Positions 48,703 through 60,043 of a stretch of DNA of 64,000 nucleotides are shown piece after piece. The stretch is from Coprinopsis marcescibilis. Its lineage: Eukaryota > Basidiomycota > Agaricomycetes > Agaricales > Psathyrellaceae. The stretch lies in the NCBI GenBank assembly GCA_004369085.1, contig ML210191.1, positions 127,048 to 191,047 on the forward strand. Reading direction: 5' to 3'. Under the pieces are notes generated by a model that did not search any database, was not told where the DNA came from, and was given only the letters and a program-made list of their open reading frames with translations. Both the position numbers and the translations under genes were made by a program. Each line of letters opens with the position of its first letter. Position 1 is the first letter of the stretch.

Positions 48703-49939
48703 CTAGAGACTGTAATCCCATCCTGGATAAAATGGGTGTTCATCCAGAGTCCTCTCCTCCCAACCGGGAGGCACAACTCCAAGGTCTCTTTGCTCCTGCG
48801 CCCACTGGTCGAGGGCGGGAAGCAACTTGTGTTCGAGGTGCTGCCAAGACTTGTAATCCTTGATGGAGGTTTGGCTATCCCTCAGGACCCTTGCAACCAG
48901 CTGGGGAATGTAAGGTTCCTTCCTAAACTCGGTTACTGGAGTAAACAACGCCTTGAAATTGAAGACGATCGCCCCAGACTCGGGTAGGCGTCTCAGCGTC
49001 TGCCAATCGACTCGAAGGTGTACATCTTCGATGCGCAACTCTGGATTATACTGCTTGTGAGCAGCATACCCAGGATCTTCGACCTGCAGAAACAATGGCT
49101 GCCCCGCTTCGAAGGTCCAAGATCCTCGCTGTATTGGCTTGTCACAACTCAGCTTGTCGAAGTAGCTGCAGGCAGGTTAAACGTGGCATTTCGACAGGTA
49201 GAAAACCCCCACCGACCGATCCATCGAGTGTCGAAGGCTTTGTTCGTAGAGCGGAACAGGTTGATGTACCTCATGCAAGGGCTTTCCCATTTTGTCCTTC
49301 ATGTTCCATCCGATAGCCGAACACGATACACCGGCTCGCAGATGGTACTTGTTTGTGCTGGAATCCTTCTGCACGATCATAAAGTCTTCTGGCACATGGT
49401 TCAAAAGGAAAAATAGCGGTTCGACGTTATTTACGTCCTCGATTATACCCAGAATTTTGTTCTCGAAAAGTCCGCTTCTGGGCTGGAAGGAGAACTGGAA
49501 CGGGTACCGCTTCTGAAGGAAGTCGATGACCGTGAACATGAGCTCTCTGCATGCCAGTTCGCTCCCAGGTAGATAGTTTAGGATGGTGTGACCGTACTTG
49601 GAGTGGAGTTCCTTTCTTTGGGCTACTCTTTGGATGTATGTCGACTCCAGCTCGATCCACCAATCGCTCTCTAGGCGCATCAACGCTGAAAACCGTGTGT
49701 GAGCATGAAAAGGCTTGTGAAGCTGGAGTATTACCCATAGTTTGATTGAATTTCCACCGGAAGGGCCGGTAAGGCCTAGGTTTCGCGGTGTGGATGTCAA
49801 AGTCGTAAAGGGGATGAGGCGAAAGGAGGTTCGAATCTTTGGGCCTTCGTTGTGGTCTATTCATGAGCAATCTAGTAAAGACACAGTATCCGAGAGCAAG
49901 ACAAAGTACAACAGTGAGACCAAGTAGTTGTGTCGCCAT
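48703..49939 (-). CDS. DUF3445 protein (heme-dependent oxidative N-demethylase-like)
   Basis: Member of the PF11927 family, in which characterised relatives use heme to oxidatively demethylate amines; fungal members are common and mostly uncharacterised. Start ATG 49939 opens a membrane anchor LLGLTVVLCLALGYCVFTRL, then RPYRPFRWKFNQTMG spliced to LMRLESDWWIELESTYIQRV. Downstream: HVPEDFMIVQKDSSTNKYHL, GWNMKDKMGKPLHEVHQPVP, EDVHLRVDWQTLRRLPESGA, IVFNFKALFTPVTEFRKEPY. C-terminus GWEERTLDEHPFYPGWDYSL, stop 48703-48705. Three or so introns. The N-terminal anchor suggests ER or peroxisome-associated membrane location; inference. Confidence 0.85.
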
Positions 49940-50045
49940 TCACCCTACAAAGCAGAAGGAAACGGCGGGATCTAGTGAAGATAGCAGTATAAATACACGT
50001 GGTATAAATTAACGTAAAGATCTCCAATCTTCCCGGGGTCCCCTT

Positions 50046-51663
50046 TTATAGCTTGGCCCGTGGAACTTTAAGGCTTTGAGCGGCCGAGAGCGTATTGGCC
50101 GCTGTGTTCACAAGTTCGTCTACACTAAATATAGGATAGTGATGAGAATGAATGCAGTCACACAGATTCGGGCTATCGTTCTTACATTTCTCTGGCCGGC
50201 TTCACGTCGTTGATGGATCCAGCAACCTTACCCATGAGCCCTTTGTGGAACGTTGAGCACTAGAAGCAAAGGGAGAATGGCGGAATGTGGCTTACATTGG
50301 CGACCCTCTAACGACCTTTCTGGACGAACTTTCATTTCGACCTCGTGTGGTACTTCGCCCTGGGCAATTAATGCCTCAATTTCACCTCGACGTTTGGTTT
50401 CCCTGGACCATGCAGACTCAGCTTTCGAACGGGCATTATATTAGGAGAACTCACCATTCTGCGACGTACTCCGTCTTACGAACACTCATGGGTCGACCGG
50501 AGAAAATCAGTGTTCGGACAACATCGTCATGTCCGGCATTTAGAAGCAATTCTTTATGCTTCTTGGGTGCCCCAGCTTCTACGCTCGCCACGAATCGCGT
50601 TCCAACCCAGACTCCGGAGGCACCATACCTAAAATCGACAAGTTCAGCTCCCGCGTCTGATAGCACAACCCAAGGACTTCCTTACGCTAGCGATGCTGCC
50701 AGGCCTCGGCCATCGGCGATACCTCCTGCTGCAACAACGAGGATTTCCTCGCCAGTCAGCGGGCTCTTCTTACCCTTGCACAGATCGACGACTGCTGGGA
50801 TCAAAATCGAGAATGGTGTGTCGCCGGTGTGGCCACCACCTTCGCCTCCCTGAGCACAAATGATGTCGACGCCTGTGCACGCCACCAGTCAGCAAACATG
50901 AAATGAAAAGGCAAGTCAGAGTGATTGAAGTACCTTGAGCCAATGCTTTCGGGACGTGCTAACCGGATCGAAGTATTAGATCTAGACAGCATTACGATCC
51001 TTGGGAAGTACCTTGACATGGCCAATCATACTAGTAGAGTTAGTCTACGGTGTGGTAGAGGTAGGGTGAAATGAGCACTCACTTCATCACAGGAATTCCA
51101 GCGGCATGGAGCTTCTCCACGGCCCATGTCGGAGGGACACCGACGGCACACACGAATAGGGAGGCGCCTCCCTGGATAATAACATCAATGAGTTCCGGAA
51201 GCTGGCCGCTTGTATAGTCTTTCTATAGGGGGGCGTCAACAGCTTGAACCTTGCTATTCTCGTGTAGCCACGGACGTTGGTTTTCCTCGCACTGCCTCCG
51301 ACTTGGGGAAGCAAGAGGTCCACGCCGAAAGGCGCGTTCTTATCATTCAAATGGCTCTTCAGCTCTTCGATTGAGCCTTTGAGGAACTTTGGGCTTTGTC
51401 GGACACCTCCAATGACACCGATACCACCTGGACCGGAGTGGGTTTGAGCACACGGCAGAGAATGTTGGGAATGCGAAACAGTACCTGCGTTTGTGACAGC
51501 AGCAGCGAGCTTGGGGCCTGCAGCTACATTCATCCTGATAGTTGATAGTTCTCAATACCTGCCTCCTCCTGAGAGACGAACATAGTTACCCCGCAAGCAT
51601 GACAGGGTGATTAATTTTGAAGAGCCTCGTCAGGGGAGTATCGAATACTTGTGGTGAAGTCAT
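50046..51663 (-). CDS. Nitronate monooxygenase (2-nitropropane dioxygenase family)
   Basis: FMN-dependent TIM-barrel enzyme that oxidises alkyl nitronates such as propionate 3-nitronate, a toxic metabolite. Start ATG 51663 (MTSPQVFDTPLTRLFKINHP) splices in VMLAG|MNVAAGPKLAAAVTNAG, then GGIGVIGGVRQSPKFLKG, VVGVPPTWAVEKLHAAGIPV, and the flavin-site motif AQGGEGGGHTGDTPFSIL. AAGGIADGRGLAASLAYGAS, VWVGTRFVASVEAGAPKKHK, PERSLEGR and LMGKVAGSINDVKPAREM follow. The final exon VDELVNTAANTLSAAQSLKV ends at TAA 50046-50048. About nine introns. A TATATAAA box at 51711-51718 lies 48 nt upstream of the start. Confidence 0.9.
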
Positions 51664-51901
51664 GCTGGCAAAGGACAAGAGACGACTGACAGGAGATAAT
51701 AATGGGCGAGTTTATATAGCTTTTCCTCCTGAGTTCCATAGGAGACGATTGGCCCGCCATTGAGGACACAGATCTGTGGCCCACAACACCGGTTAACTGA
51801 TAGCACCAAGCTTTGCCGGTACTGACGGAAGCCGCGTCGCGCTCAATATCCGGTTCCTATGCAAAAAATAGAAATATTAGTAAGCCGTACCTCTTCACCA
51901 A
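51664..51901. promoter_or_regulatory. Divergent promoter NMO / HCCS
   Basis: 238 bp between two start codons. A TATATAAA on the minus strand (51711-51718) suits the monooxygenase; I see no clear TATA for the plus-strand heme lyase. A TATA box on the detoxification gene only suggests inducible versus constitutive expression from one region. Confidence 0.5.
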
Positions 51902-52646
51902 ATGTCCTCCTCGTCGTCCCAGTGTCCCGTTGACCATGTCCCTCCGTCGACCTCATCGACCCCCACCGCGTGTCCAGTAGACCATACCAGCCACAAGAAA
52001 TCAGAAAATGAGGCTTGTCCAGTTGACCATTCAGCGGGTTCAACATGGTCGCGTCTGTTCGCGTCACCAGCAGCTCCTGCTCCGTCCGTGCCCCTCTCGA
52101 AAGAGCGTGAGGTTTCCTCAATACCTAAACCCCAGGATGGAAAGTGGGTGTATCCCTCAGAGGCCCAGTTCTTCACAGCCATGGAGCGAAAGAACCACAA
52201 CCCGAAGGCCGTGGACATGAAAACCATTGTGCCAATTCACAATGCAGTCAACGAGCGAGCATGGGCGGAAATCATGAAATGGGAAGCTGGTCGAGGCGGC
52301 GAAGCTTGTGGGGGTGTACAGCTGGTAAACTTCAAGGGAAAACCTTCAGAGCGAAGCCCGAAAGCCAAGCTCAGGACGTTGTTCGGGTGCGTGCTGCTCG
52401 AGCAGACTCACAGCGTCCTCGATCTGACCTAGTTCTTTCAGATATGCTCCTCCATTCGACCGTCATGACTGGGTTGTCGACAGATGTGGCACCCGTATGA
52501 GATATGTCATCGACTTTTATACCGGCCATAATCCGAATGCCTTGGGCGGCAACTTGTCATTTTTCCTTGATGTACGACCCGCGTTGGACAATTGGGAAGG
52601 TGCTAAGATGCGGTTTGAACGGTTCTGGAGTAGGTGGCTCAAGTAG
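51902..52646 (+). CDS. Holocytochrome c synthase (cytochrome c heme lyase)
   Basis: Mitochondrial intermembrane-space enzyme that attaches heme covalently to apocytochrome c (or c1). The N-terminus carries three CPVDH heme-regulatory-type motifs (ASQCPVDH, TACPVDHTSHK, EACPVDHSAG), as in the family. Then PKPQDGKWVYPSEAQFFTAM, RKNHNPKAVDMKTIVPIHNA, VNERAWAEIMKWEAGR and GGVQLVNFKGKPSERSPKAK. After one intron (about 52388-52438) YAPPFDRHDWVVDRCGTRMR, YVIDFYTGHNPNALGGNLSF and LDVRPALDNWEGAKMRFERF, stop TAG 52644-52646. All family landmarks are present and length (about 230 residues) is normal. Confidence 0.93.
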
Positions 52647-52720
52647 AAGCACAAGCGGCTGTCCCAAAATTATTACTTCTAATCTAATGAATATATTGCA
52701 GTGGTCAACTAAACAGTACA

Positions 52721-54168
52721 TTAGCGCTTTGCACCTCCCCGGAATCGTGCCTTTTTGGCTGGCGGCTTTTCGTCCTCCGAGCTTTCGTTCTCTGACAGAT
52801 TCTCTTCGTCCCCGCTTTCTTCGCCTTCGCTGATTTCCTCTTCCTCGTCCCATTCACCCGCGTCGAAATCTTCTTCATCTGCTTCGTCGTCACCATTCGT
52901 CGAGGCCTCATCGCCAGATTCAGCATCAGCTTTACCGCCTTTCGTTTTCTTTTTGCGAGCCACGTTCCGTTCCTGCTCTTCTCGTCTCTGTTTCCGCAAA
53001 CGTTCTTTTTCCGCAATGACAGCCTTTTGGTCCGCAACTTCTTTTTTCGACTTTTTGACTATGGAGCCGTCAGATTCTGCTCCTTCTCACTTGAAAACAA
53101 GCCAACTTACCAAACTCGTGGAAGATTACATTTCCTTCTTTTCCAGGAATGCCTTCGGTGATCTTGACCAGCCGGAGTTCCATCCGGGGGCCAACCTCTT
53201 CCAGCTTCACAGCGCGTTTCTGGCCCTTTTTGTTGTTTCGGCCGACATAATCGCCTGCCAGGCTCACCATATCACCATCTTCGACAGCACTCTCTGCAGA
53301 AGAAGCACTTTCGTATCCTCCATCTGGTCCCGGATCGCCGCGAGCTCTGAGCAAAAAGTCGGCAACATCCTTCTCTTTGCCGAGGTTCAGGATAGGTTTT
53401 GTTGATGATGCGGCGCTTTCAAGGACCTTTCTGACCCTTCTTGAGACGCCGTGAGCTTTTACTCGGATGAGGTAGTGTCTGAAGTCGACTGTTCCGCGTT
53501 CTGCATTGTATGAGATGAGGACGACTCGGCGCGCCGAAGAGAGACTGATTGTATGAGGAGAAAGGGGAGGGAATATTGATTGGAAGGCCTTCATCACAAG
53601 AGGGAGTTGTGGCGGAGTATCGGGACCAGGTTGAGGGAATGAGGCAAGGACAAGCTGGAACGGGCGTTTGGATTAGTGGATCTTGGTACGCAAAAGGTTG
53701 GCTCACCAATGGGGGGGTAAGATATTCCATTCCTATGCTCTTTGCCTTGCGTGAAGTGTTGAGGACATCCTTCATAAGACTGTACCGCTCTACTCTGAAA
53801 GTGAGAGTAGGACCATCAGATAGACGGACGATTCGCAGTGACGGAGCAATAGGCGTCAATCTGAACGCGAGTAGATGCGTTACTTGCAACGCAGGGCCCA
53901 TCGTAATGTAGTCTTTTAGCTTGTTCCTGTTCCTTTCCTATCCACCAGCTGATTTGAGCACTTTATTCAGCCAAAGCAGAGCGGAACACACCTTCAATCG
54001 ACTAGCAGTGTTGGGTTCCATCACTTTTCGCATATCGCGCACAAGCTGGCCAATCGAAGAGCCTACATGGCCATGTTTGATGATAAAAGTCCTTGGAACC
54101 TTTGCGGTAGTCGTTTCCCGCTGCGTAGCCCCCTTGAGATGAGTCCTATTTTTCCGTTTTCTGGCCAT
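52721..54168 (-). CDS. SSF1 / Peter Pan (PPAN), Brix-domain ribosome biogenesis factor
   Basis: Nucleolar factor needed for 27S pre-rRNA processing and 60S subunit assembly. Start 54168 gives MARKRKNRTHLKGATQRETT, then VPRTFIIKHGHVGSSIGQLV and RDMRKVMEPNTASRLKER. The Brix domain continues with ITMGPALQVTHLLAFRLTPI, LSDGPTLTFRVERYSLMKDV, MKAFQSIFPPLSPHTISLSS and DFRHYLIRVKAHGVSRRVRK. VGPRMELRLVKITEGIPGKE closes the domain. The C-terminus is acidic then basic (DEADEEDFDAGEWDEEEEIS, KKARFRGGAKR). Stop 52721-52723, 75 bp from the convergent heme lyase. Four introns. Confidence 0.93.
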
Positions 54169-54288
54169 GGCGTCAATGAAGGTCGGAGAGAGAGCAAAGC
54201 TTTTTCGCCCGTCCCAAATTTGGGTATCAAAACGAATTTGATCCCGGACCCAAATGTCGGTTGATCGCTCTTTTTGCTCTCGACCACC

Positions 54289-55148
54289 ATGTCCGCCCGT
54301 CTCGCATCCTTTCGAGGCCCTTCGACCCCAACAGCATCACCAGCTCAACACTTTCTACCGCAGTCACCCTCTTCACCCTCTAGGCAGGCAGAATCCACGT
54401 TTCACAGAAAAGTTAGAACGCTTCTGCAAGAACTGAGGTCCATATCTGAATCCTGGGACGACCTTGTACTCTTGGACGGTCTTAAAAGCGCAAGAATTCT
54501 AGTCGACGCCCGCACAGATCTCGAGTACTGGCTACCGTACCCCCCTCCACCTGTTACTCGACTTACTTTGATTTTCTAGCAATGAAATTACGTCTCTCCC
54601 AGACCGGCTGCCCAAAACATACTTAGTCGGACCCAAACTGGTCGTAATGGAAAAATGCATCGCTTCTCTAGACAATGTGATTCTAAAGCTTGTATGTAAA
54701 CCGCTGTTGTTGGCCGTATTAGCTCGCAAATTTATGTTCTCGATGAAAGGAAAAGCTATTCCGACGAATGAACATAGCGATCGACAATCTGGAGTCAGTG
54801 CTGGTGGAAGCTACCAAAGTCAAGGGCTGGAAATGGGTTCGCGAAGAGCCTCTGTGGGTTAGTTGGCCTCTGGAAGCGTTCGGTGAGATTCTGTCCCAAG
54901 TTCAATCGTGGTTGGGGGCTAACGAGATTTGGAAAGTCACCTCAATACCGGCCATCATTGTTCCATACCACCGCTCTCTGCACACGTACAAGCAGTTCGT
55001 GAACAGACTTCACAGCCATTCAATACCTTTTGAAGAAGCCAAAGATATAATCGAACAGTGGGCCCAGCAGCCTCACCTGTTAGAGGAGAGCTGGGGCGAC
55101 AGATGGGAAGACATCTGCGCTGCCGAAGTCGAACGTTGGAATAAATGA
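54289..55148 (+). CDS. Conserved fungal protein of unknown function
   Basis: I do not recognise the family. Start ATG 54289 gives MSARLASFRGPSTPTASPAQ, a Ser/Pro-rich N-terminus. A helical part HRKVRTLLQELRSISESWDD and DGLKSARILVDARTDLEY follows, then spliced NEITSLPDRLPKTYLVGPKL and IASLDNVILKL. A long last exon ends with EPLWVSWPLEAFGEILSQVQ, PAIIVPYHRSLHTYKQFVNR and QWAQQPHLLEESWGDRWEDI, stop 55146-55148. The dense Trp and helix content suggests a folded all-alpha protein that binds a partner. It shares a 120-bp divergent promoter with SSF1, hinting at a growth-related role, which is only context. Confidence 0.68.
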
Positions 55149-55216
55149 CAAGAATACAAAAAACACTCAGATAACGCATTATGCAAGGACTATTACAACA
55201 AGGGGTACAGATCAAT

Positions 55217-58200
55217 CTAATCTTCGTCGTCCGAAATATGGATCTCGTCCGTGTTGGCGACAGGTAGGGCAGCGGTGACATTTTCCGTAGAACCTGGAAG
55301 CGCTGTTTTGCTAGCAGCAACAAACTTATTCGCACCACCCGCTTGCTTCTCCACCATGGACATGGCATCTTGCGGTTCGGCAGCCTGGGCCTTCTGGACG
55401 CCATCCCTACCAACCACGGTCTGCGCGGCAAGGTAACTGGCCTCGGTGTTGAATTGTGCTTGCACACTGCGCCTAATCCTGAGCATCTCTCTGAAGGTGT
55501 CCTCAGAACCAGTTTCGATTTCGAAGTCGTTCCACTCGGTCCAGAACTTGGGATTGACGCGAGGATCGCAGAACTGTGAAGCATGCGCGTAAATGGCACG
55601 GGCACGGTCGATTTCTCCGAGTTTGCGCTCCAATGCGGCGAACCGCAAGCACATTTCTGCGGTTTGCTTGTCTGGCAGAACTAAAGAAGACAGTCGCTCA
55701 GCACTAGTCTAAAAAAGCAAAAAGGACAAAGCACACCTTCGATAGCGCGTTCGTAAATCGGTCTTGTTGCTGGTAGGCCAAAGTTCGCCGTAGCTTTTGC
55801 GATATAGATGGTGAACATCTCGAACTTTTCCTTGTCGTCGACGACTTTAGTGGCACGATCATATATTGCCATGGCGCGTTTCGCGAGTCCATAATCCTCT
55901 TCCAATTGGGCGTACATAAGGAAAATAGGCTTGCAGTTCTTTGGTGGGCATTTCTCGATGGCTTGCTCGAAAAGATCTCTCGCGCGTTCAAGTTTAGACC
56001 CACCCTGTAGCACCATGTCAGAACTTGACCCCGCTCCAAGGAAAAACGAAACCCACATAACGCTTGACGAACTTCGCCAAGTAGATGTTCCAGATCTCGA
56101 ATGAGACTGGGAATGTGAATAATTCCACACCACGTTCGTAGACCTAGAGATCAGAACTGAGTAAAGGGAACCCACATGAGCACTGTGCGTACCTTGAAAC
56201 TCTCTTCGAAGTAATTGTTCTCTTCAAGGAAAGCAGCATAGTTTACAATGATCTGTGCGTTGGCTATCCGCAGCTCCAAGATCTTGTCGTATACGGCCTT
56301 TGTGGTTTGGACTGTGCCAATCGACTCCTCCAAGTCGACATAGAACGACCAGAGCTTGAGCGACTTGAATAACCTCGCTTGAGCGGAGAGTGACTGATGA
56401 CAGTGAGTGGAATAGAGACTATAGAAGAAATAGCGGACATACGTGATCGTGATAGTTGATCTTGGTGTTTTTGGGAACGACCGTAGATCGCTGCATAACA
56501 CGGATGGCTTCATCATAATTCCTAGAAGTTGACGTTCAGAATCCTTCCGTTCCAGAGAAATATAAACATACTCGTGTCGCAATTCCATTTCCGACCATTC
56601 GCACCATACTTCTGCTAAATCTTCAACAAGCTTGAAGTTGACTTTAGTAGCCTTCTCAAAGATTTTGCGTGCGCTATCCAAGTCGGGTTCGGCTTGGCCA
56701 CTTGCGCCACCCTCTTCGTAGAACCTGGCAAAATTGATGTAGAGGCGATGTAGGTTGGGGGTCGCTTTCCGAGGATGGATCGTTTCGAGAGCCTTGGTGT
56801 AAGCTTGCGCGACCTTCTCGTCATCTTCGCCAAAGAGGGCTACACGCTTCTCCCATTCCTGGACGTCATTCGGATTCCGTCGCAACAGAACGTCGTTCAG
56901 CAAAAACGGTCGTCGATCCGTCAGCTCTTCAAACTCCTTCATCCTACGGTCCATTTCCTCCTCAGCTTCGGCCTTGTCTTCTTCGTCATCCTCTTCCTCT
57001 AGATTGTCCATAATTGCACTAATCAATGAATCCTCAAACTCAGAATAAGCCTCGAAGATTTGGTTGAAGTCCCTTTGGGTAACGACGCTGGAGATACCCT
57101 TTTCGAATGTTTCCCTTCCACGATCGAAATCGCCACGTTTGATCCAGTAGGTAGCAAGGCCCGTCCATAAGCGCCCTGCCTGGTCTTTGTAGCGCTCCAG
57201 CCCATCTTTCCTAATGATGTACTCGATGTTCAACTTGCGCGAGCTGAGAGGATCCTCGTCTTCATCGTAAGCGGGAACTGGCTTGCCCTCTGAATCCACC
57301 GGAACCGGCGGTCCTGCAATCCGAATAAGATTTCCTCCGATTGTTGCAGGTGCTGTTTGTTGCGCTTGCTCTGCCTGAGCGGCCTCTTGGTCTTCTGCTT
57401 CCCTGATAGCGGCGTTCGAGGCATCTGTTTCCTCCACGTCAAATCCAACTTCTTCCGCAAACTTTTCGACAACGTCCGTAAAGTCGTTTAAAAGTTGAAG
57501 TGGGCTCTTTCCTTCCACACTTGTATATTCTCCCCGCGCCGATTTCCGTGCAAGAGACAGTAGCAGCTTGGCGGCTTCCAATGGGCGTGGTGCTCCAAAC
57601 TCTTGCGAGAGAAGCAAAGTGGTGTAGCGTTCGGTGATGCTTGGGTCGACGGCAAGGTATCTCCTGTACACCGAAACCAGCGTTTCGCCGCCCTTCCTTT
57701 CTGCCCAAAGCAAATACCTAACCCAGACACGGAAGTGAAGAGAGGGCGGTAGAGTGCGCAATGCGCGGTCGAAGGTTCGTCGAGCATGTTTGTGAGCAAT
57801 GAGGGTCGGACATTTGGGGTGGAAAAATATCGAGAAGTACATCAACCAGAGTCGCGGGAGCTTGAATACATGCGTCAGAGACATATTGCTGAACGACATA
57901 GAAAGATGACATACATTTGGAATCCACATTAAGCATCGTTCAAAGGTTGCTATAAGACTCGTCCATTCTTCCCAACCGACCACAGGATCCAAACACGTTT
58001 CCCATTCTTCAATGTCTTCAGCTTCCTCCTCCAAAGCTTCTTTCATTTCAGGCAGCTTCTTCTTTCCGCCAGCACGCTTTTTATGCACAGGTTTTCCCAG
58101 CACAAACGACATTCGGAGAAGAAGATACGACTTCCATAGCTTGAACGAAGTCGGAAAGTTCTGAAGGGCTGATTCGTAGAGATATGTCAACCGTTGCAGC

Positions 58201-58493
58201 GATGCTCGGGCAAATGGCGTTGCAAGTGGTCCCAATAACGCCCGCTCTTCCTCAGATATGTTTGCTTTGGGTTCTTCGCTCTTCTGCTTCGCGATGTATG
58301 AATCTCTTGACGACTGGATTGCGGACCACCATGCCCTGAAAGAGGTTGGGTTGCGGAGCAAATCCTCTTCACGGTGCAAGTCGTTACCAGTGATCAAAAA
58401 CGGGTGAGTTTTGGGGTTTGGGACAGGGTATGTTAACGGAAAATGAGAGGATAAGTCGTCCAGCGCTGTTGTTTTCTCCGCTACCGACGGCAT
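55217..58493 (-). CDS. SYF1: SYF1 (XAB2), HAT-repeat pre-mRNA splicing factor
   Basis: Arch-like scaffold of the NineTeen complex in the spliceosome, made of HAT/TPR repeats. Start chosen at ATG 58493 ([20 protein letters not shown]) because family members begin near [20 protein letters not shown]; the frame stays open with Met codons up to 58598. Repeats include [101 protein letters not shown] turns and [20 protein letters not shown]. The C-terminus ends EIHISDDED, the family's usual tail, stop 55217-55219. About 6-8 introns. It starts 145 bp from BET4 in a compact divergent promoter. Confidence 0.92.
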
Positions 58494-58637
58494 TTCGAGA
58501 GTTGAAGGCTGGACGAGCGCGTCGTAGTCGTCAGTCGCAGAGTTCAGAATTGTTCCCACAGGCCTTTGCTGGACGCGTCCCATCACAATCATTGCCATCA
58601 CCCTGCTTTCTCCCGTTTATATCAGTTCTCATCTACA

Positions 58638-60043
58638 ATGGTGAATAAACTCACAACCAGAGTGCCTGAATCCGCTGACACTGACTCTGGTAGCACGGTG
58701 TCAAACGAGTTAAACAAACACCAGAGGCTCTCGAAGCCAAGAGACAGAAAGAACGGGCCAAGATCCATGAGTTTCTGGACCTCTCAGACAAACTACTGAC
58801 CAGAGTGGGTGGACTAGTTCATAGCTGTACTCGAGATGCTCATCGTCTCAGAGAAAAGACTCGGACTTCTCTGAAGAGTCTTTCAAGCTAACTACACGGC
58901 TTCTCCACATCAACCCAGAGTTCTACACTATATGGAATTTCCGTCGCAACATATTGACTAATGGACTCTTCCCGGGCAGGTAATTCAACCATTTTACATC
59001 TTTGCCTAGCTGATAATTATGACGCATTAGCACGCAGGAGAAAGTCAACAACATACTTGCGGGAGAATTGATGATGACCATGACGGCGTTGAAGTCTCAT
59101 CCAAAGGTCTATTGGATTTGGAATCATCGACGGTGGTGCCTCGAGAATGTTCCTTTCGGACCAGGAGAAGAGGGAAGTGAAACCTATCAACAGTGGAGAA
59201 CTGCCGCATGGGACAACGAATTGTTCGTAGTCGAGAGATTGCTGGATGCGGATGCTCGAAATTGTGAGTTTAACATCCTTTTTCGACTCGGCTCATCTCG
59301 CTCAACTGCACACTGAAGTCCTCGCATGGGGATATCGCCGATACGTTCTGGCCAGTATGCCTGTTCCGAGGTCTGATGCCAGCGAATTGGCGTATACTAC
59401 GAAAAAGATAGGGGCCAACTTCTCCAATTTCAGCGCATGGCACCAAAGATCCAAAGTCCTGACGAAACTTTGGGCAGACGGAACATTGAACGAGAAGACC
59501 TCTCGTGAAGCTGGCAAGTATGCTTCTATGTCTTACCCACTAAATAAACTAACATCTATTAATGTAGAATTCGACTTGGTGACGAATGCCATGTACACTG
59601 AGCCAGCCGACCAGAGCGTTTGGGTATATCATCGGTGGCTTGTTGGCTCCAGTAAGTTCAAATAATACCTCTCCGAGTCCTGTGCTGATACTTTTCAGAT
59701 CCCGGGAAAAGTCTCCTCCTGCGCGAGATCAAGTCGATCGGGGAGCTTCTCGAGGAGCAACCAGACAGTAAATGTGAGTTGACCAGGCTCTCTCACATTA
59801 CCAATCTGAAGCTATTTCCCGGATACAGGGTGCATGGAATCTATAGTACACTATGCGAGGATATTCCTGAAGTTATATCCGGAGGATGGGGCTGCCGCTG
59901 GACTGAGGGAAAGGACCCACCAATTGCTGAGAGAATTACAAGAGCTTGATCCTTTCAGAAGGCAGCGTTACATAGACCTAAGTGCGCTATTCTTTGTGTT
60001 CCAAGTCCAATATTGACCTACTTTAGCAGGAACTACCGTTTGA
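58638..60043 (+). CDS. BET4: Rab geranylgeranyltransferase (GGTase-II) alpha subunit
   Basis: Alpha subunit of the enzyme that prenylates Rab GTPases (Ypt1, Sec4) for vesicle traffic. Spliced N-terminus: M|HGVKRVKQTPEALEAKRQK, where coding exon 1 (58638-58640) is the ATG alone before GTGAAT. Prenyltransferase alpha repeats follow: RLLHINPEFYTIWNFRRNIL, ALKSHPKVYWIWNHRRWCLE, VLAWGYRRYVLASMPVP, NFSNFSAWHQRSKVLTKLW and NAMYTEPADQSVWVYHRWLV. End is ambiguous: reading through gives a stop at 60016; splicing with a GTGCGC donor and TTTAGCAG acceptor gives DPFRRQRYIDLRTTV and stop 60041-60043, closer to the family's usual end. Confidence 0.9.

Noticed and set aside
58494..58598. SYF1 start at 58598
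   Set aside because: It would leave a 39-bp divergent promoter with the prenyltransferase, and the extra residues do not resemble family N-termini; ATG 58493 fits better, though not proven.
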